Shown here: positions 28,960 to 37,320 of the stretch, piece after piece | Layout: each line of letters starts with the position of its first letter | Position numbering within the stretch: position 1 is the stretch's first letter | From: CALLPQ01 sp964392325 | GTDB lineage: Bacteria; Pseudomonadota; Alphaproteobacteria; Caulobacterales; Parvularculaceae | Assembly: GCA_964392325.1 (NCBI GenBank) | Contig: CAYMPJ010000017.1 | Location: forward strand, 14,307 to 78,306 | DNA: 64,000 bases | Direction of reading: 5' to 3' | Notes under the pieces: model-generated | Database searches by the model: none | The model's input: only the letters and a program-made list of their open reading frames with translations | What the model was told of the DNA's origin: nothing | Made by a program: the position numbers and the translations under genes

Positions 28960-30389
28960 ATGGTAAAGCTCAAGGCTCGCCAAACAGCCCCCCACCTCAA
29001 AACAAAATTGTAGCGCAAACAAAAATTGCCGAAGAAAGCAATTCGCTAAAAGCCAGCCGCATGGCGACTCTTCTGAGCATAGAAGCGGGAGCACGCGAGG
29101 CCGAAAGCCCGGTTGATCTTGCCATCAAGCTTGTAAATGATCCGCGTAGTCTGACCAAATTTGATCAGGCTTTCTTTTTGGAAAAAACCGGACCACAAAA
29201 ATATAAAACCATTGCCGTTACTTCCCAAGACAGCGTCAATACATACGCTCCGACAATTCAAATGGTCGAAGCCTGCGCGCAACATATAACCTTGAAGGAA
29301 AACCCGGATCAGGATTTTGGTTTTGAAATTGGCGAAATCGAGACGCCGTGGAAGAAAGAACAACAAATTTATCCCTTCAGGCATTTTCACTGGATGCCTA
29401 TTCTAGCGCCGGGCCATAATTCACAACCAAAGCTTCTGGGCGGATTGCTCATTACACGGATGGTGCCGTGGCGCGATGTTGATTTAATTGTTCTACGACG
29501 CATCGTCGATACATATGCTCATTCATGGCAGGCCCTGAAAACAGGACGCAAGACAAACCCTCGAAGAAAATATAACCGTAAGCTGATGGCGGGCGCCGGA
29601 TTGCTGATTGCTGCATTAATTCTAGCGCTTCCCGTCCCCTATACAGCGGTCGCGCCGGCGCAAATTATCGCTAAAGACCCGTGGGTTGTAAGCGCACCGG
29701 TTGAGGGCGTTATTGATAAAGTCCATGTAGACCCCAATCAGGTCGTGAGCGCTGACCAGCCGCTCTTTTCTTTTGTGGACACCGCCCTTAGAAATGGCGC
29801 GCAAATCGCTGATAGCGAACTGATCTTGGCCGAGGCCAGATCAACCAATGTAAAACGCGCCGCGCTCATAGACTCAGAGGGCAAAAGAGAAATAGCGATC
29901 ACCAATGCTGAACGCTCGCTTGCTAAAACCCGGCAAGACTATGCGCGCGAATTACTTGGCAATGTCCATATCTCCGCCCCGCAAGACGGTATTGCTTTGT
30001 TCACAGACAAAAATGATCTGACTGGCAGACCGGTGGTTATCGGTGAAAAAATAATGGAGATAGCAGATCCATCCAGTGTCGCTATCTCTATCGAGGTTCC
30101 CCCGGGAGACGCCCTGACCATGACGATTGGCCAATCGGTCAATGTCTATCTGGATGTTGACCCACTCAAAGCCATTAAGGGAACCCTCACGCGCGCAAGT
30201 TTCTCACCGCGCAAAACGCAAAGTGGAACCCTGGCTTATACTGGTACTGTAGAACTTGAAGAAAACGCAACGACAATACCGCGTATTGGCTTGCGTGGTT
30301 CGGCCAAACTAAAGGTTGGCGATACCTCCCTGGGGTTTTGGCTCTTTAGAAAACCCATTGTTGTACTGCGTCGAACATTGGGGATCTAA
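28956..30389 (+). CDS. GAF-like domain + HlyD adaptor
   Basis: A 477-residue protein. The N-terminal 200 residues are cytoplasmic, with a fold resembling a GAF domain (FDQAFFLEKTGPQKYKTIAV ... GGLLITR ... LRRIVDTYAHSW). A single membrane segment follows (about residues 209-230), then a HlyD lipoyl/barrel-sandwich domain (VVSAPVEGVIDKVHVDPNQVV ... VHISAPQDGIALF) and a C-terminal beta domain. GAF-type domains in export adaptors are unusual and suggest cytoplasmic sensing or docking. It overlaps the previous gene by 4 bases and its stop codon abuts the next start. Confidence 0.85.
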   Translation: MNGKAQGSPNSPPPQNKIVAQTKIAEESNSLKASRMATLLSIEAGAREAESPVDLAIKLVNDPRSLTKFDQAFFLEKTGPQKYKTIAVTSQDSVNTYAPTIQMVEACAQHITLKENPDQDFGFEIGEIETPWKKEQQIYPFRHFHWMPILAPGHNSQPKLLGGLLITRMVPWRDVDLIVLRRIVDTYAHSWQALKTGRKTNPRRKYNRKLMAGAGLLIAALILALPVPYTAVAPAQIIAKDPWVVSAPVEGVIDKVHVDPNQVVSADQPLFSFVDTALRNGAQIADSELILAEARSTNVKRAALIDSEGKREIAITNAERSLAKTRQDYARELLGNVHISAPQDGIALFTDKNDLTGRPVVIGEKIMEIADPSSVAISIEVPPGDALTMTIGQSVNVYLDVDPLKAIKGTLTRASFSPRKTQSGTLAYTGTVELEENATTIPRIGLRGSAKLKVGDTSLGFWLFRKPIVVLRRTLGI

Positions 30390-32495
30390 ATGGACAGCCC
30401 CTCTTTAAATCTACCCCCCCTTCGCCAGGATTTAAAAATCTCACAAACCTATGACGGTCATGATGGTGAAGCTCAATATCTACTTTATGATCCCCTTAAA
30501 CACGCTTATCACTCACTCAATAAGCACAGCTTTACATTGCTCAATAATTGGCAGGCAGGCGCCCCCGAACCTGTTCTTGAAAAAGCGTCACAGCAAGCAG
30601 ATCAACCCTATGAGCTGGAAGATATCGAGACATTAATATCCTTCATGTTTCGGCACTCATTGGCAGACACGCCGCGCAACGGGGACTCCAAGAGTTTTTT
30701 TGATACCCATGAAGAAAAACAAAAACACTCGGCCAAGCGCCTTATGCACTCTTATGTGTTTTTTCGGATACCAATTCTAAAACCGCAAAAATTGCTCAAT
30801 AGGCTTGCCCCTTTTATAAATATTTTCTTCTCGAATGGCTTTTGGCTATTCATGGCCCTATCGACACTCTTATCCCTTGGCTTGATAGCGCGCGAATGGG
30901 ATGAATTTATTTCTACATTTTTCGGATTTTTATCAGTTGAAGGTCTGATCGGATATGGCCTTGCTATCATTTTAACAAAAACGGCCCATGAGTTTGGACA
31001 TGCTTTTGCTGCCCACCGCTATGGATGCAGAGTGACCTCCCTTGGCATCGGCTTTATGCTCTTATTCCCGCTATTATATGCCGATACAACCGATGCATGG
31101 AAAATTAAATCCCGTCAAAAACGCTTGGTAATTGGCGCTGCCGGTATGGGGGCAGAGCTTATTATCGCAGTCTTTGCAACATTATTGTGGGCTATTTTAC
31201 CAGACGGAAGCTTGCGGGCGATTACTTTCTTTCTAGCCTCTTCAAGTTGGATATTCACATTAATCATCAATCTCAATCCATTAATGCGATTTGATGGTTA
31301 TTATCTGCTTAGTGATTTTCTCAATTTTAAAAACTTGCAACCGCGGTCAAATGCACTTGGCATTTGGTGGTTAAGGGAACAGCTTTTTGCTCCTGGCGAT
31401 CCGTGTCCTGAAAACCTACCAGCCAATCTAAGCAAAGGCCTTATTTTCTACGCCTTTTGCGTATGGATATATCGCTTCTTTCTATTCTTGGGTATTGCTC
31501 TTTTACTCCATGCTTTTATCATCAAGATTATCGCCCACCTCTTAGCCGCTATCGAAATTGGTTGGTTCATTGTAAAGCCGGTTTTAATGGAAATAAAAAA
31601 CTGGCCTGATCTGATGCGTCGGGGCAGACATAAAAATAATTTTATCACCGCAAGTTTTATCGCCGCTGCATTTCTTTTATTGCTCGTCCCGTGGCGATCG
31701 ACCGTAAGAGCACCGGCTGTCATTGAACCAGCAATTGAGCAATCTATTTTTGCGGGTTTGCCGGGACAAATTGAACAGATCAATGTCACTCATGGTCAAA
31801 AAGTCAAAAAAGGGGACACTTTAGTGGTTCTCAGTTCACCTGCCCTGACAACCCAGAAAATACTCACCCGCCAAACGATTGCCCTTTTACAGGCCCGCAT
31901 AAACCGGCAAAGCGTTGATGCGATAGACCGGTCCCAAAGACATGTATTGCTCAGTGAGCTTGCAAATGAAAAAGAGCGCCTATCCGGATTTGAAAAACTC
32001 CAGCAGGATATGATCATTCGTGCGCCCTTTGATGGTGAAGTGCACGGGCTCGCTCATGGGCTCCACCCAAAGCGCTGGGTAAACACATCCCTGCCACTGC
32101 TCGAAGTGCGCGGGTCCGCCCCTGCCCTGACAACAGCCTATGTGGTTGAAGATGATTTTACACGCATCGCTGTTGGCGCTTCCTCAAAATTCATCGCGGA
32201 AGACCCATTAATGGGTAAGAAATTAATGCGTGTACGCTCAATTTCTCCGGCGGGAACATTGATACTGGATAAACCAATTCTCTCTTCCACCTATGGGGGC
32301 AGTGTTGCTGCCAGAGAAAATAAGCAAGGGGAAATTGAACCCGTACGCGGTATGTTTAAGATCTTGCTGGATGGGTCCACAAAAATTGACCGGGAGGTGC
32401 CAGGCGTCGTCTTGATTAAAGGCGAGGCGCGCTCGATAGCCAGCTCCCTATGGCGGCGTATCATTGCAATTTATAATCGCGAAACGGTCAATTAG
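30390..32495 (+). CDS. PqqD-like / M50 site-2 metalloprotease / HlyD fusion
   Basis: A 701-residue multidomain membrane protein. Residues about 10-90 resemble a PqqD-like winged-helix peptide-binding domain (YLLYDPLKHAYHSLN...). The membrane part carries the M50 zinc site HEFGH at residues 200-204 and the third-ligand motif LNPLMRFDGYYLLSD near residue 300, so the protease is predicted active. After the last membrane segment (near residue 430) there is a HlyD-type lipoyl domain (SIFAGLPGQIEQINVTHGQKV ... MIIRAPFDGEVHGL). Such fusions occur beside HlyD and TolC genes; the client is not known. The neighbouring giant LEPR-XLL protein is the obvious candidate. No ABC ATPase is encoded nearby. Confidence 0.88.
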   Translation: MDSPSLNLPPLRQDLKISQTYDGHDGEAQYLLYDPLKHAYHSLNKHSFTLLNNWQAGAPEPVLEKASQQADQPYELEDIETLISFMFRHSLADTPRNGDSKSFFDTHEEKQKHSAKRLMHSYVFFRIPILKPQKLLNRLAPFINIFFSNGFWLFMALSTLLSLGLIAREWDEFISTFFGFLSVEGLIGYGLAIILTKTAHEFGHAFAAHRYGCRVTSLGIGFMLLFPLLYADTTDAWKIKSRQKRLVIGAAGMGAELIIAVFATLLWAILPDGSLRAITFFLASSSWIFTLIINLNPLMRFDGYYLLSDFLNFKNLQPRSNALGIWWLREQLFAPGDPCPENLPANLSKGLIFYAFCVWIYRFFLFLGIALLLHAFIIKIIAHLLAAIEIGWFIVKPVLMEIKNWPDLMRRGRHKNNFITASFIAAAFLLLLVPWRSTVRAPAVIEPAIEQSIFAGLPGQIEQINVTHGQKVKKGDTLVVLSSPALTTQKILTRQTIALLQARINRQSVDAIDRSQRHVLLSELANEKERLSGFEKLQQDMIIRAPFDGEVHGLAHGLHPKRWVNTSLPLLEVRGSAPALTTAYVVEDDFTRIAVGASSKFIAEDPLMGKKLMRVRSISPAGTLILDKPILSSTYGGSVAARENKQGEIEPVRGMFKILLDGSTKIDREVPGVVLIKGEARSIASSLWRRIIAIYNRETVN

Positions 32496-32573
32496 AACAA
32501 CGTAACATGCGCCGCAGTGAACGCACTGAAAATAGCGATATGAAGCTCTATGAGTTTGCGCTAAACTTTCCCC

Positions 32574-33200
32574 ATGAACACTCCGACCCACATTCTTGTT
32601 GCCTGTGCGCTTCTTACCCGGCGCGCAGTAATCAACACCCATGAAAACCCGCCCCTCCCGCAAAATGATTCCCTAGCCAATTGGCGCACGCATAACTGGA
32701 TCGTGTTTGCCGGTGCGCTTTTGCCAGATATATCCATCTATATCTTTTTTGTCTGGAGCCAGCTTTTTACCAATGCAGATTTTCAAACCATTTGGGGGGA
32801 GCTCTATTGGACAGAGCCATGGCAGACATTCAGCGCTATATCCAATTCAATTCCGCTTATAGTTGTATTGGCGCTAGCAGGATGGCGGTTCAATAAACCT
32901 CTTTTGCTCGTGATCGCTTTAGCTATGCTTTCACACGTCGCGCTCGATTTACCCTTTCACGCGGATGATGCGCACAAGCATTTCTGGCCAATCAGCCATT
33001 TTCGTTTTCATTCTCCCTTTTCATATTGGGATAATAATCATCACTCTGGCTGGGTTTCGATTCTGGAATTATTCATTCTTATTATTGCCAGCACCGTTTT
33101 ATGGCAGCGCTTTAAAACCCGTTGGGTACGCGCAGCTATTATCATAGCTCCTCTTCTTCAGCTCGCAGGATTGCTCTATTTTTATCTCTCATCATCATGA
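32574..33200 (+). CDS. membrane protein resembling YdjM/DUF457-type metal-dependent hydrolases
   Basis: A 208-residue protein with about five hydrophobic segments. The conserved polar motif MLSHVALDLPFHADDAHKHFWP near residues 120-142, with spaced His and Asp residues, and the early TPTHILVACALL block recall the YdjM/DUF457 inner-membrane hydrolase-like family. The reaction is unknown. It lies about 80 bases after the M50 fusion and 60 bases before the riboflavin promoter, on the same strand; whether it belongs to the export unit is unclear. Confidence 0.65.
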   Translation: MNTPTHILVACALLTRRAVINTHENPPLPQNDSLANWRTHNWIVFAGALLPDISIYIFFVWSQLFTNADFQTIWGELYWTEPWQTFSAISNSIPLIVVLALAGWRFNKPLLLVIALAMLSHVALDLPFHADDAHKHFWPISHFRFHSPFSYWDNNHHSGWVSILELFILIIASTVLWQRFKTRWVRAAIIIAPLLQLAGLLYFYLSSS

Positions 33201-33239
33201 GAAACCAAACCGCAAAGCAGTAAGTGGTACAGACCTATA

Positions 33240-33268
33240 TTGATTTTTACGCCCGTCCGGTCTATAGG
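33240..33268 (+). promoter_or_regulatory. sigma-70-type promoter of the riboflavin operon
   Basis: TTGATT (33240-33245), a 17-base spacer and TATAGG (33263-33268). A start about 7 bases downstream would begin the transcript just before the FMN aptamer at 33291. Assigned by spacing and position only. Confidence 0.45.
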
Positions 33269-33290
33269 ACCTTATGTGGTGAGAGCCACA

Positions 33291-33480
<190 letters not shown>

Positions 33481-33603
33481 GACAGAAGAAAGCACCGAGA
33501 ATCACGGTTCAAACCGGGATTGCTGTGTATATTGTTTTGAGGAACTTCAAGACTCTAGCGATAGAGCATTGAGGGTATTCAAAGCGAATTGATTTCTGTT
33601 TGC

Positions 33604-33641
33604 GCCCCGTGGTTCGAATTGTTGAACACCGGGGTTTTTTT
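33604..33641 (+). terminator. riboswitch-controlled terminator ending at the ribD start codon
   Basis: A GC-rich stem (CCCCGTGGTTC at 33605-33615 with GAACACCGGGG at 33624-33634, two single-base bulges) is followed by seven T, and the ribD ATG begins at the very next position. The 3' arm GGGG is the only Shine-Dalgarno-like sequence before that ATG, so the hairpin may block both transcription and ribosome access. Confidence 0.75.
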
Positions 33642-34838
33642 ATGGCCGAGAGCCAAAAAACAATTGATGAAACCATGATGGGCCGCGCTCTTGAGCTTGC
33701 GGCGCGTGCAAAAGGCTACACATCGACCAATCCGATGGTTGGCTGTGTAATCACCCGGAACAACCAGATCATTGGCGAGGGATGGCATAAGGGGACGGGA
33801 TTTGATCCTGTCCAAGGGCGACACCATGCCGAAGTTAATGCATTGGAAGATGCCAAAGCCAAGGGCGCAGACATTAAAGGCGCAACCGCCTATGTAACCC
33901 TCGAACCGTGCAATCACACCGGCGCAACGCCCCCTTGCGCGAAGGCTTTGTATGATTGCGGTATTAAGAGGGTCGTTTATGCAATGGCAGACCCCAACAA
34001 ACTTGCTGCAGGCGGCGCGGACAGTTTGCGCAGCCAAGGCGTTCGCGCCGAGCAAGGGCCGCTCTTATCCCAAGCAAAATTATTGAACAAAGCGTGGCTT
34101 CACCGGATAAAAACCGGCGCGCCCTTTGTAACCGCAAAATTTGCCGCAAGCCTCGATGGCAAAATCGCAACCGCTTGCGGCGATAGCAAATGGATCACCG
34201 GACCAGCGGCACGCCGGCGCGCCCATGAATTGCGCCATGCCTGTGATGCAATTTTAGTGGGTGCAGGAACAATTATCGCTGATAACCCGTCCCTGACGGT
34301 GCGCGACATTGAAAATCCCTCCAACCCTTTGCGCATTGTCCTCGATAGTAAAGCGCGCACTAACCCGCTTGCCAAAACCTTCTCCACCGAGCAATCGGGC
34401 GGGAGCTTGCTGGTTACAACCGCGGGGGGCGATCCCAATCGCCTTAAAGCCTTTACTCAGCAAGGCATTGAAACACTTATACTGCCAACGGATGAAACAG
34501 GGCGCATCAATCTTGATGCTTTGCTAAAAAATCTTGGCGAGCGCGGTCTCAACCATCTGATGGTCGAGGGAGGAAGCGAGATATTGGGTTCTTTCTTTGA
34601 TGGCAATCACGTCAACGAGGTTTGGGGCTTTATCGCACCCGTACTTATAGGGGGCGCGGGGAAAACCCCTATTAGCGGGCAAGGCGCGCAATCCATGCAG
34701 GATGCTTTGCGTTTAAAACACATCCATACCGAACTATGCGACCAGGATATTTTAATGCGCGCATTCATACCCGGAGATTTCATCAATGATTTACTGGGTA
34801 TAGACGAGGAGGCAGACCAATGTTTACAGGTCTCATAG
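33642..34838 (+). CDS. ribD: bifunctional riboflavin biosynthesis deaminase/reductase RibD
   Basis: Catalyses the deamination and side-chain reduction steps after ring opening in riboflavin synthesis. N-terminal deaminase: zinc ligands HAEVNAL near residue 55 and PCNHTGATPPC near residue 80. C-terminal reductase (from about residue 145): KFAASLDGKIAT, GAGTIIADNPSLTVR, and MVEGGSEILGSFF. ATG 33642 is preferred: a TTG at 33600 would place the coding region inside the terminator hairpin. It overlaps ribE by 19 bases. Confidence 0.95.
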   Translation: MAESQKTIDETMMGRALELAARAKGYTSTNPMVGCVITRNNQIIGEGWHKGTGFDPVQGRHHAEVNALEDAKAKGADIKGATAYVTLEPCNHTGATPPCAKALYDCGIKRVVYAMADPNKLAAGGADSLRSQGVRAEQGPLLSQAKLLNKAWLHRIKTGAPFVTAKFAASLDGKIATACGDSKWITGPAARRRAHELRHACDAILVGAGTIIADNPSLTVRDIENPSNPLRIVLDSKARTNPLAKTFSTEQSGGSLLVTTAGGDPNRLKAFTQQGIETLILPTDETGRINLDALLKNLGERGLNHLMVEGGSEILGSFFDGNHVNEVWGFIAPVLIGGAGKTPISGQGAQSMQDALRLKHIHTELCDQDILMRAFIPGDFINDLLGIDEEADQCLQVS

Positions 34839-35488
34839 AAGAAATTGGCTCCATCGCCCATGTTAAGAAAAGCGATAACAGCTTTGATTTAACCATTCAT
34901 GCCAAAACCATTTTGGAGGGCGCAATACTTGGCGATTCAATTGCTGTGAACGGGGTTTGCCTAACCATTACGCATTTTACAAATGATCAGTTTACGGTGG
35001 GCCTTGCGCCCGAAACCAGAAACCGTACAAATCTGGGCGCGCTTAAAGCGGGTGACCGCGTTAATCTCGAACGCGCAGTGACCCCGACAACACGCCTTGG
35101 CGGCCACTTCGTTCAAGGGCATGTGGATACAATCGGGACCATAAAGAATATCACCCCCGATGAAGATGCGCTCTGGATTACGGTCCAGACGAGCCCTGAG
35201 CTAATGCGCTATATTGTGACCAAGGGCTATATTACCATTGATGGCACATCGCTCACCATTGTCGATACAGGTCCGGACTGGTTCAACATTACCCTCATCG
35301 CCTATTCCCAAAGCAAGGTAATTTTAAGCGAGAAAAAAATTGGCGATAGCGTCAATCTGGAAGTTGATATTCTGGCAAAATATGTGGAGCGCATTACCAC
35401 AGCCCAAAACCAGAACAAACCCGCCTCACCTCTCACCCGAGAATTTTTATCCGATAATGGATTTTTTCCGCAAGGAGCTTCATCATGA
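34820..35488 (+). CDS. ribE: riboflavin synthase, alpha subunit
   Basis: Dismutates two 6,7-dimethyl-8-ribityllumazine molecules to riboflavin. The 222-residue protein begins MFTGLIEEIG and holds two lumazine-binding repeats: VNGVCLTIT near residue 43 and GTSLTIVD near residue 145, each followed by the NLERAV/NLEVD segment. Overlaps ribD upstream and ribB downstream (4 bases). Confidence 0.95.
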   Translation: MFTGLIEEIGSIAHVKKSDNSFDLTIHAKTILEGAILGDSIAVNGVCLTITHFTNDQFTVGLAPETRNRTNLGALKAGDRVNLERAVTPTTRLGGHFVQGHVDTIGTIKNITPDEDALWITVQTSPELMRYIVTKGYITIDGTSLTIVDTGPDWFNITLIAYSQSKVILSEKKIGDSVNLEVDILAKYVERITTAQNQNKPASPLTREFLSDNGFFPQGASS

Positions 35489-36153
35489 AACTTACCCCAT
35501 CCAACTCAGCAATCGTCAGTGTACCAGAAGCCATTGCCGCATTTAAGGCAGGTGAAATCGTTATTATTGTTGACGATGAAAACAGGGAAAATGAAGGGGA
35601 TTTGGCCATTGCCGGTGAATTTATCACCCCTGAAGCGGTAAACTTTTTTGCCCGAGAGGGACGCGGCCTTATCTGTTTATCGATGATGCCTGAACTGGTC
35701 GACAAATTCGATCTTCCCTTAATGGTCCCCCAAGAAGAAAATGGCTCGGGTTTTGGAACGCCTTTTACTGTATCGGTTGAAGCCGCTGAAGGGGTGACAA
35801 CGGGGATTTCAGCCCATGACCGCGCCCATACAATGCGCACACTGATTGATCCAAAAGCAACACGGGCAGATATTGTCATGCCCGGTCATGTTTTTCCTTT
35901 GCGCGCACGGGCAAATGGTGTTCTCGATCGCGACGGACAAACCGAAGCAAGCGCTGATCTGGCCCGCCTTGCGGATTTAACGCCGGCGGCAATGATATGC
36001 GAAGTCATGAATGATGACGGGACGATGGCCCGCCTGCCCGATCTAGAAGTTTTTGCTGCAAAACACGGGCTAAAGATTATTTCGGTCAAAGCCCTGATTG
36101 ATTATCGCCGCGCGGCTGAACTGGATAATTCTGGAATGAAAAGAGCTGTCTAA
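35485..36153 (+). CDS. ribB: 3,4-dihydroxy-2-butanone-4-phosphate synthase, stand-alone RibB
   Basis: Makes the four-carbon precursor of riboflavin from ribulose 5-phosphate. Seen: the acidic loop VDDENRENEGDLAIAGE near residues 28-45, HDRAHTMR near residue 110 and the C-terminal TEASADLARLA. At 222 residues it contains only the synthase; the GTP cyclohydrolase II (RibA) half often fused to it is absent and no ribA is in the operon. Confidence 0.94.
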   Translation: MKLTPSNSAIVSVPEAIAAFKAGEIVIIVDDENRENEGDLAIAGEFITPEAVNFFAREGRGLICLSMMPELVDKFDLPLMVPQEENGSGFGTPFTVSVEAAEGVTTGISAHDRAHTMRTLIDPKATRADIVMPGHVFPLRARANGVLDRDGQTEASADLARLADLTPAAMICEVMNDDGTMARLPDLEVFAAKHGLKIISVKALIDYRRAAELDNSGMKRAV

Positions 36154-36198
36154 AGACAATCTCGGTTATTTTTTACAACAAATGGAAATAGTAAAGTA

Positions 36199-36672
36199 AT
36201 GAACAATTTAGTTGAAGGCGCCCTGAGCGCTAACGGGCTTAAACTGTGTATCATAGCCACCCGCTGGAATGAATTTATTGTCGATAAACTCACCCAAGGC
36301 GCAATGAGCGCAGCGCGGCGCCACGGGGCGCAAGACAATAATATTGATCTTGTTATGGTACCGGGCGCTTATGAAATTCCATTTGCCGCTCGAAAACTGG
36401 CTGCAACAAACAGATATGATGCAATCGTCACTCTGGGTTGCGTCATTCGCGGTGCCACGCCGCACTTTGATTTCGTAGCCGGGGAAGCGGCCAAAGGTAT
36501 TTCCGCCGTTGCCCATGAGACAGGAATTCCCGTGTCCTTTGGTGTTCTTACAACGGACACTATCGAGCAGGCAATTGAACGTGCTGGCACGAAGGCTGGC
36601 AATAAAGGGGAAGAAGCCATGATGGTTGCAATAGAAATGGCAAATTTAAGCCGTAAAATCGAGGAGCTTTAA
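36199..36672 (+). CDS. ribH: 6,7-dimethyl-8-ribityllumazine synthase
   Basis: Condenses the RibB and RibD products to the lumazine. The 157-residue protein shows the family blocks VPGAYEIPFAARKLA near residue 54, GCVIRGATPHFDFVAGE near residue 80 (His in the active site) and VPVSFGVLTTDT-type segment near 113. It starts about 45 bases after ribB ends. Confidence 0.95.
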   Translation: MNNLVEGALSANGLKLCIIATRWNEFIVDKLTQGAMSAARRHGAQDNNIDLVMVPGAYEIPFAARKLAATNRYDAIVTLGCVIRGATPHFDFVAGEAAKGISAVAHETGIPVSFGVLTTDTIEQAIERAGTKAGNKGEEAMMVAIEMANLSRKIEEL

Positions 36673-36673
36673 A

Positions 36674-37273
36674 ATGGCTATCAAAGCGCTCAATGATTTT
36701 CCCGCTAAAGCAAATCGCCAAGAAGCAGAAGAGGCTGTTCGCACCCTGCTTTCATATTTCGGCGAAGACCCCTCGCGCGAGGGGTTGCTTGATACGCCGC
36801 GCCGTTTTGTTGATGCCTATGAAGAATTTCTCGAAGGCTATGGTCAAGACCCTATCGCTATTCTATCGCGAACCTTCGAAGAAGTAGAAGGCTATGACGA
36901 TATCGTCCTGATGAAGAATATTCGCTTTGAAAGTCATTGCGAACATCATATTCAACCCATGATCGGTACAGCCCATGTTGCCTATCTTCCCGCCGGTAAG
37001 GTGGTTGGTATTTCCAAACTGGCACGCACAGTCGAGGTTTATGCTCGCCGCTTGCAAAGTCAGGAAATTCTGACCAATCAAATTGCAGATGCAATTGAAA
37101 CGGCCCTCGCCCCGCGCGGTGTCGCCGTGTTAATCGAAGCCGAACATCAGTGCATCACCACACGCGGTATCCATAAACATGAAGTTTCATGCGTTACCCG
37201 CGCCTTTACGGGGGCATTCAAAGAAGATGCAAATATGGAAGCACGATTTTTTCGATTGGTTGGCGATAGCTGA
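36674..37273 (+). CDS. folE: GTP cyclohydrolase I
   Basis: Converts GTP to dihydroneopterin triphosphate, the first step of folate/pterin synthesis. The 199-residue protein has the zinc ligands and active-site blocks: FESHCEHHIQPM near residue 85, VGISKLARTVEVYARRLQSQE near 115 and EAEHQCITTRGIHK near 155. It begins one base after ribH ends, so it is in the riboflavin transcript. This position is commonly held by nusB after ribH; a pterin gene here means FMN may also influence folate precursor supply. Confidence 0.94.
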   Translation: MAIKALNDFPAKANRQEAEEAVRTLLSYFGEDPSREGLLDTPRRFVDAYEEFLEGYGQDPIAILSRTFEEVEGYDDIVLMKNIRFESHCEHHIQPMIGTAHVAYLPAGKVVGISKLARTVEVYARRLQSQEILTNQIADAIETALAPRGVAVLIEAEHQCITTRGIHKHEVSCVTRAFTGAFKEDANMEARFFRLVGDS

Positions 37274-37320
37274 ATTTAAAAGTGGATTGACCCAATTTTT
37301 AAACTCAAAAAGATATGTTG

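Noticed and set aside
33500..33530. tRNA-like T-loop sequence (GGTTCAAACC) in the riboflavin leader
   Set aside because: No acceptor, D or anticodon arms around it; it lies between the FMN aptamer and its terminator.
33600..33641. TTG start of ribD at 33600
   Set aside because: It would put coding sequence across the riboswitch terminator hairpin and T-run; the ATG at 33642 begins the normal RibD N-terminus.
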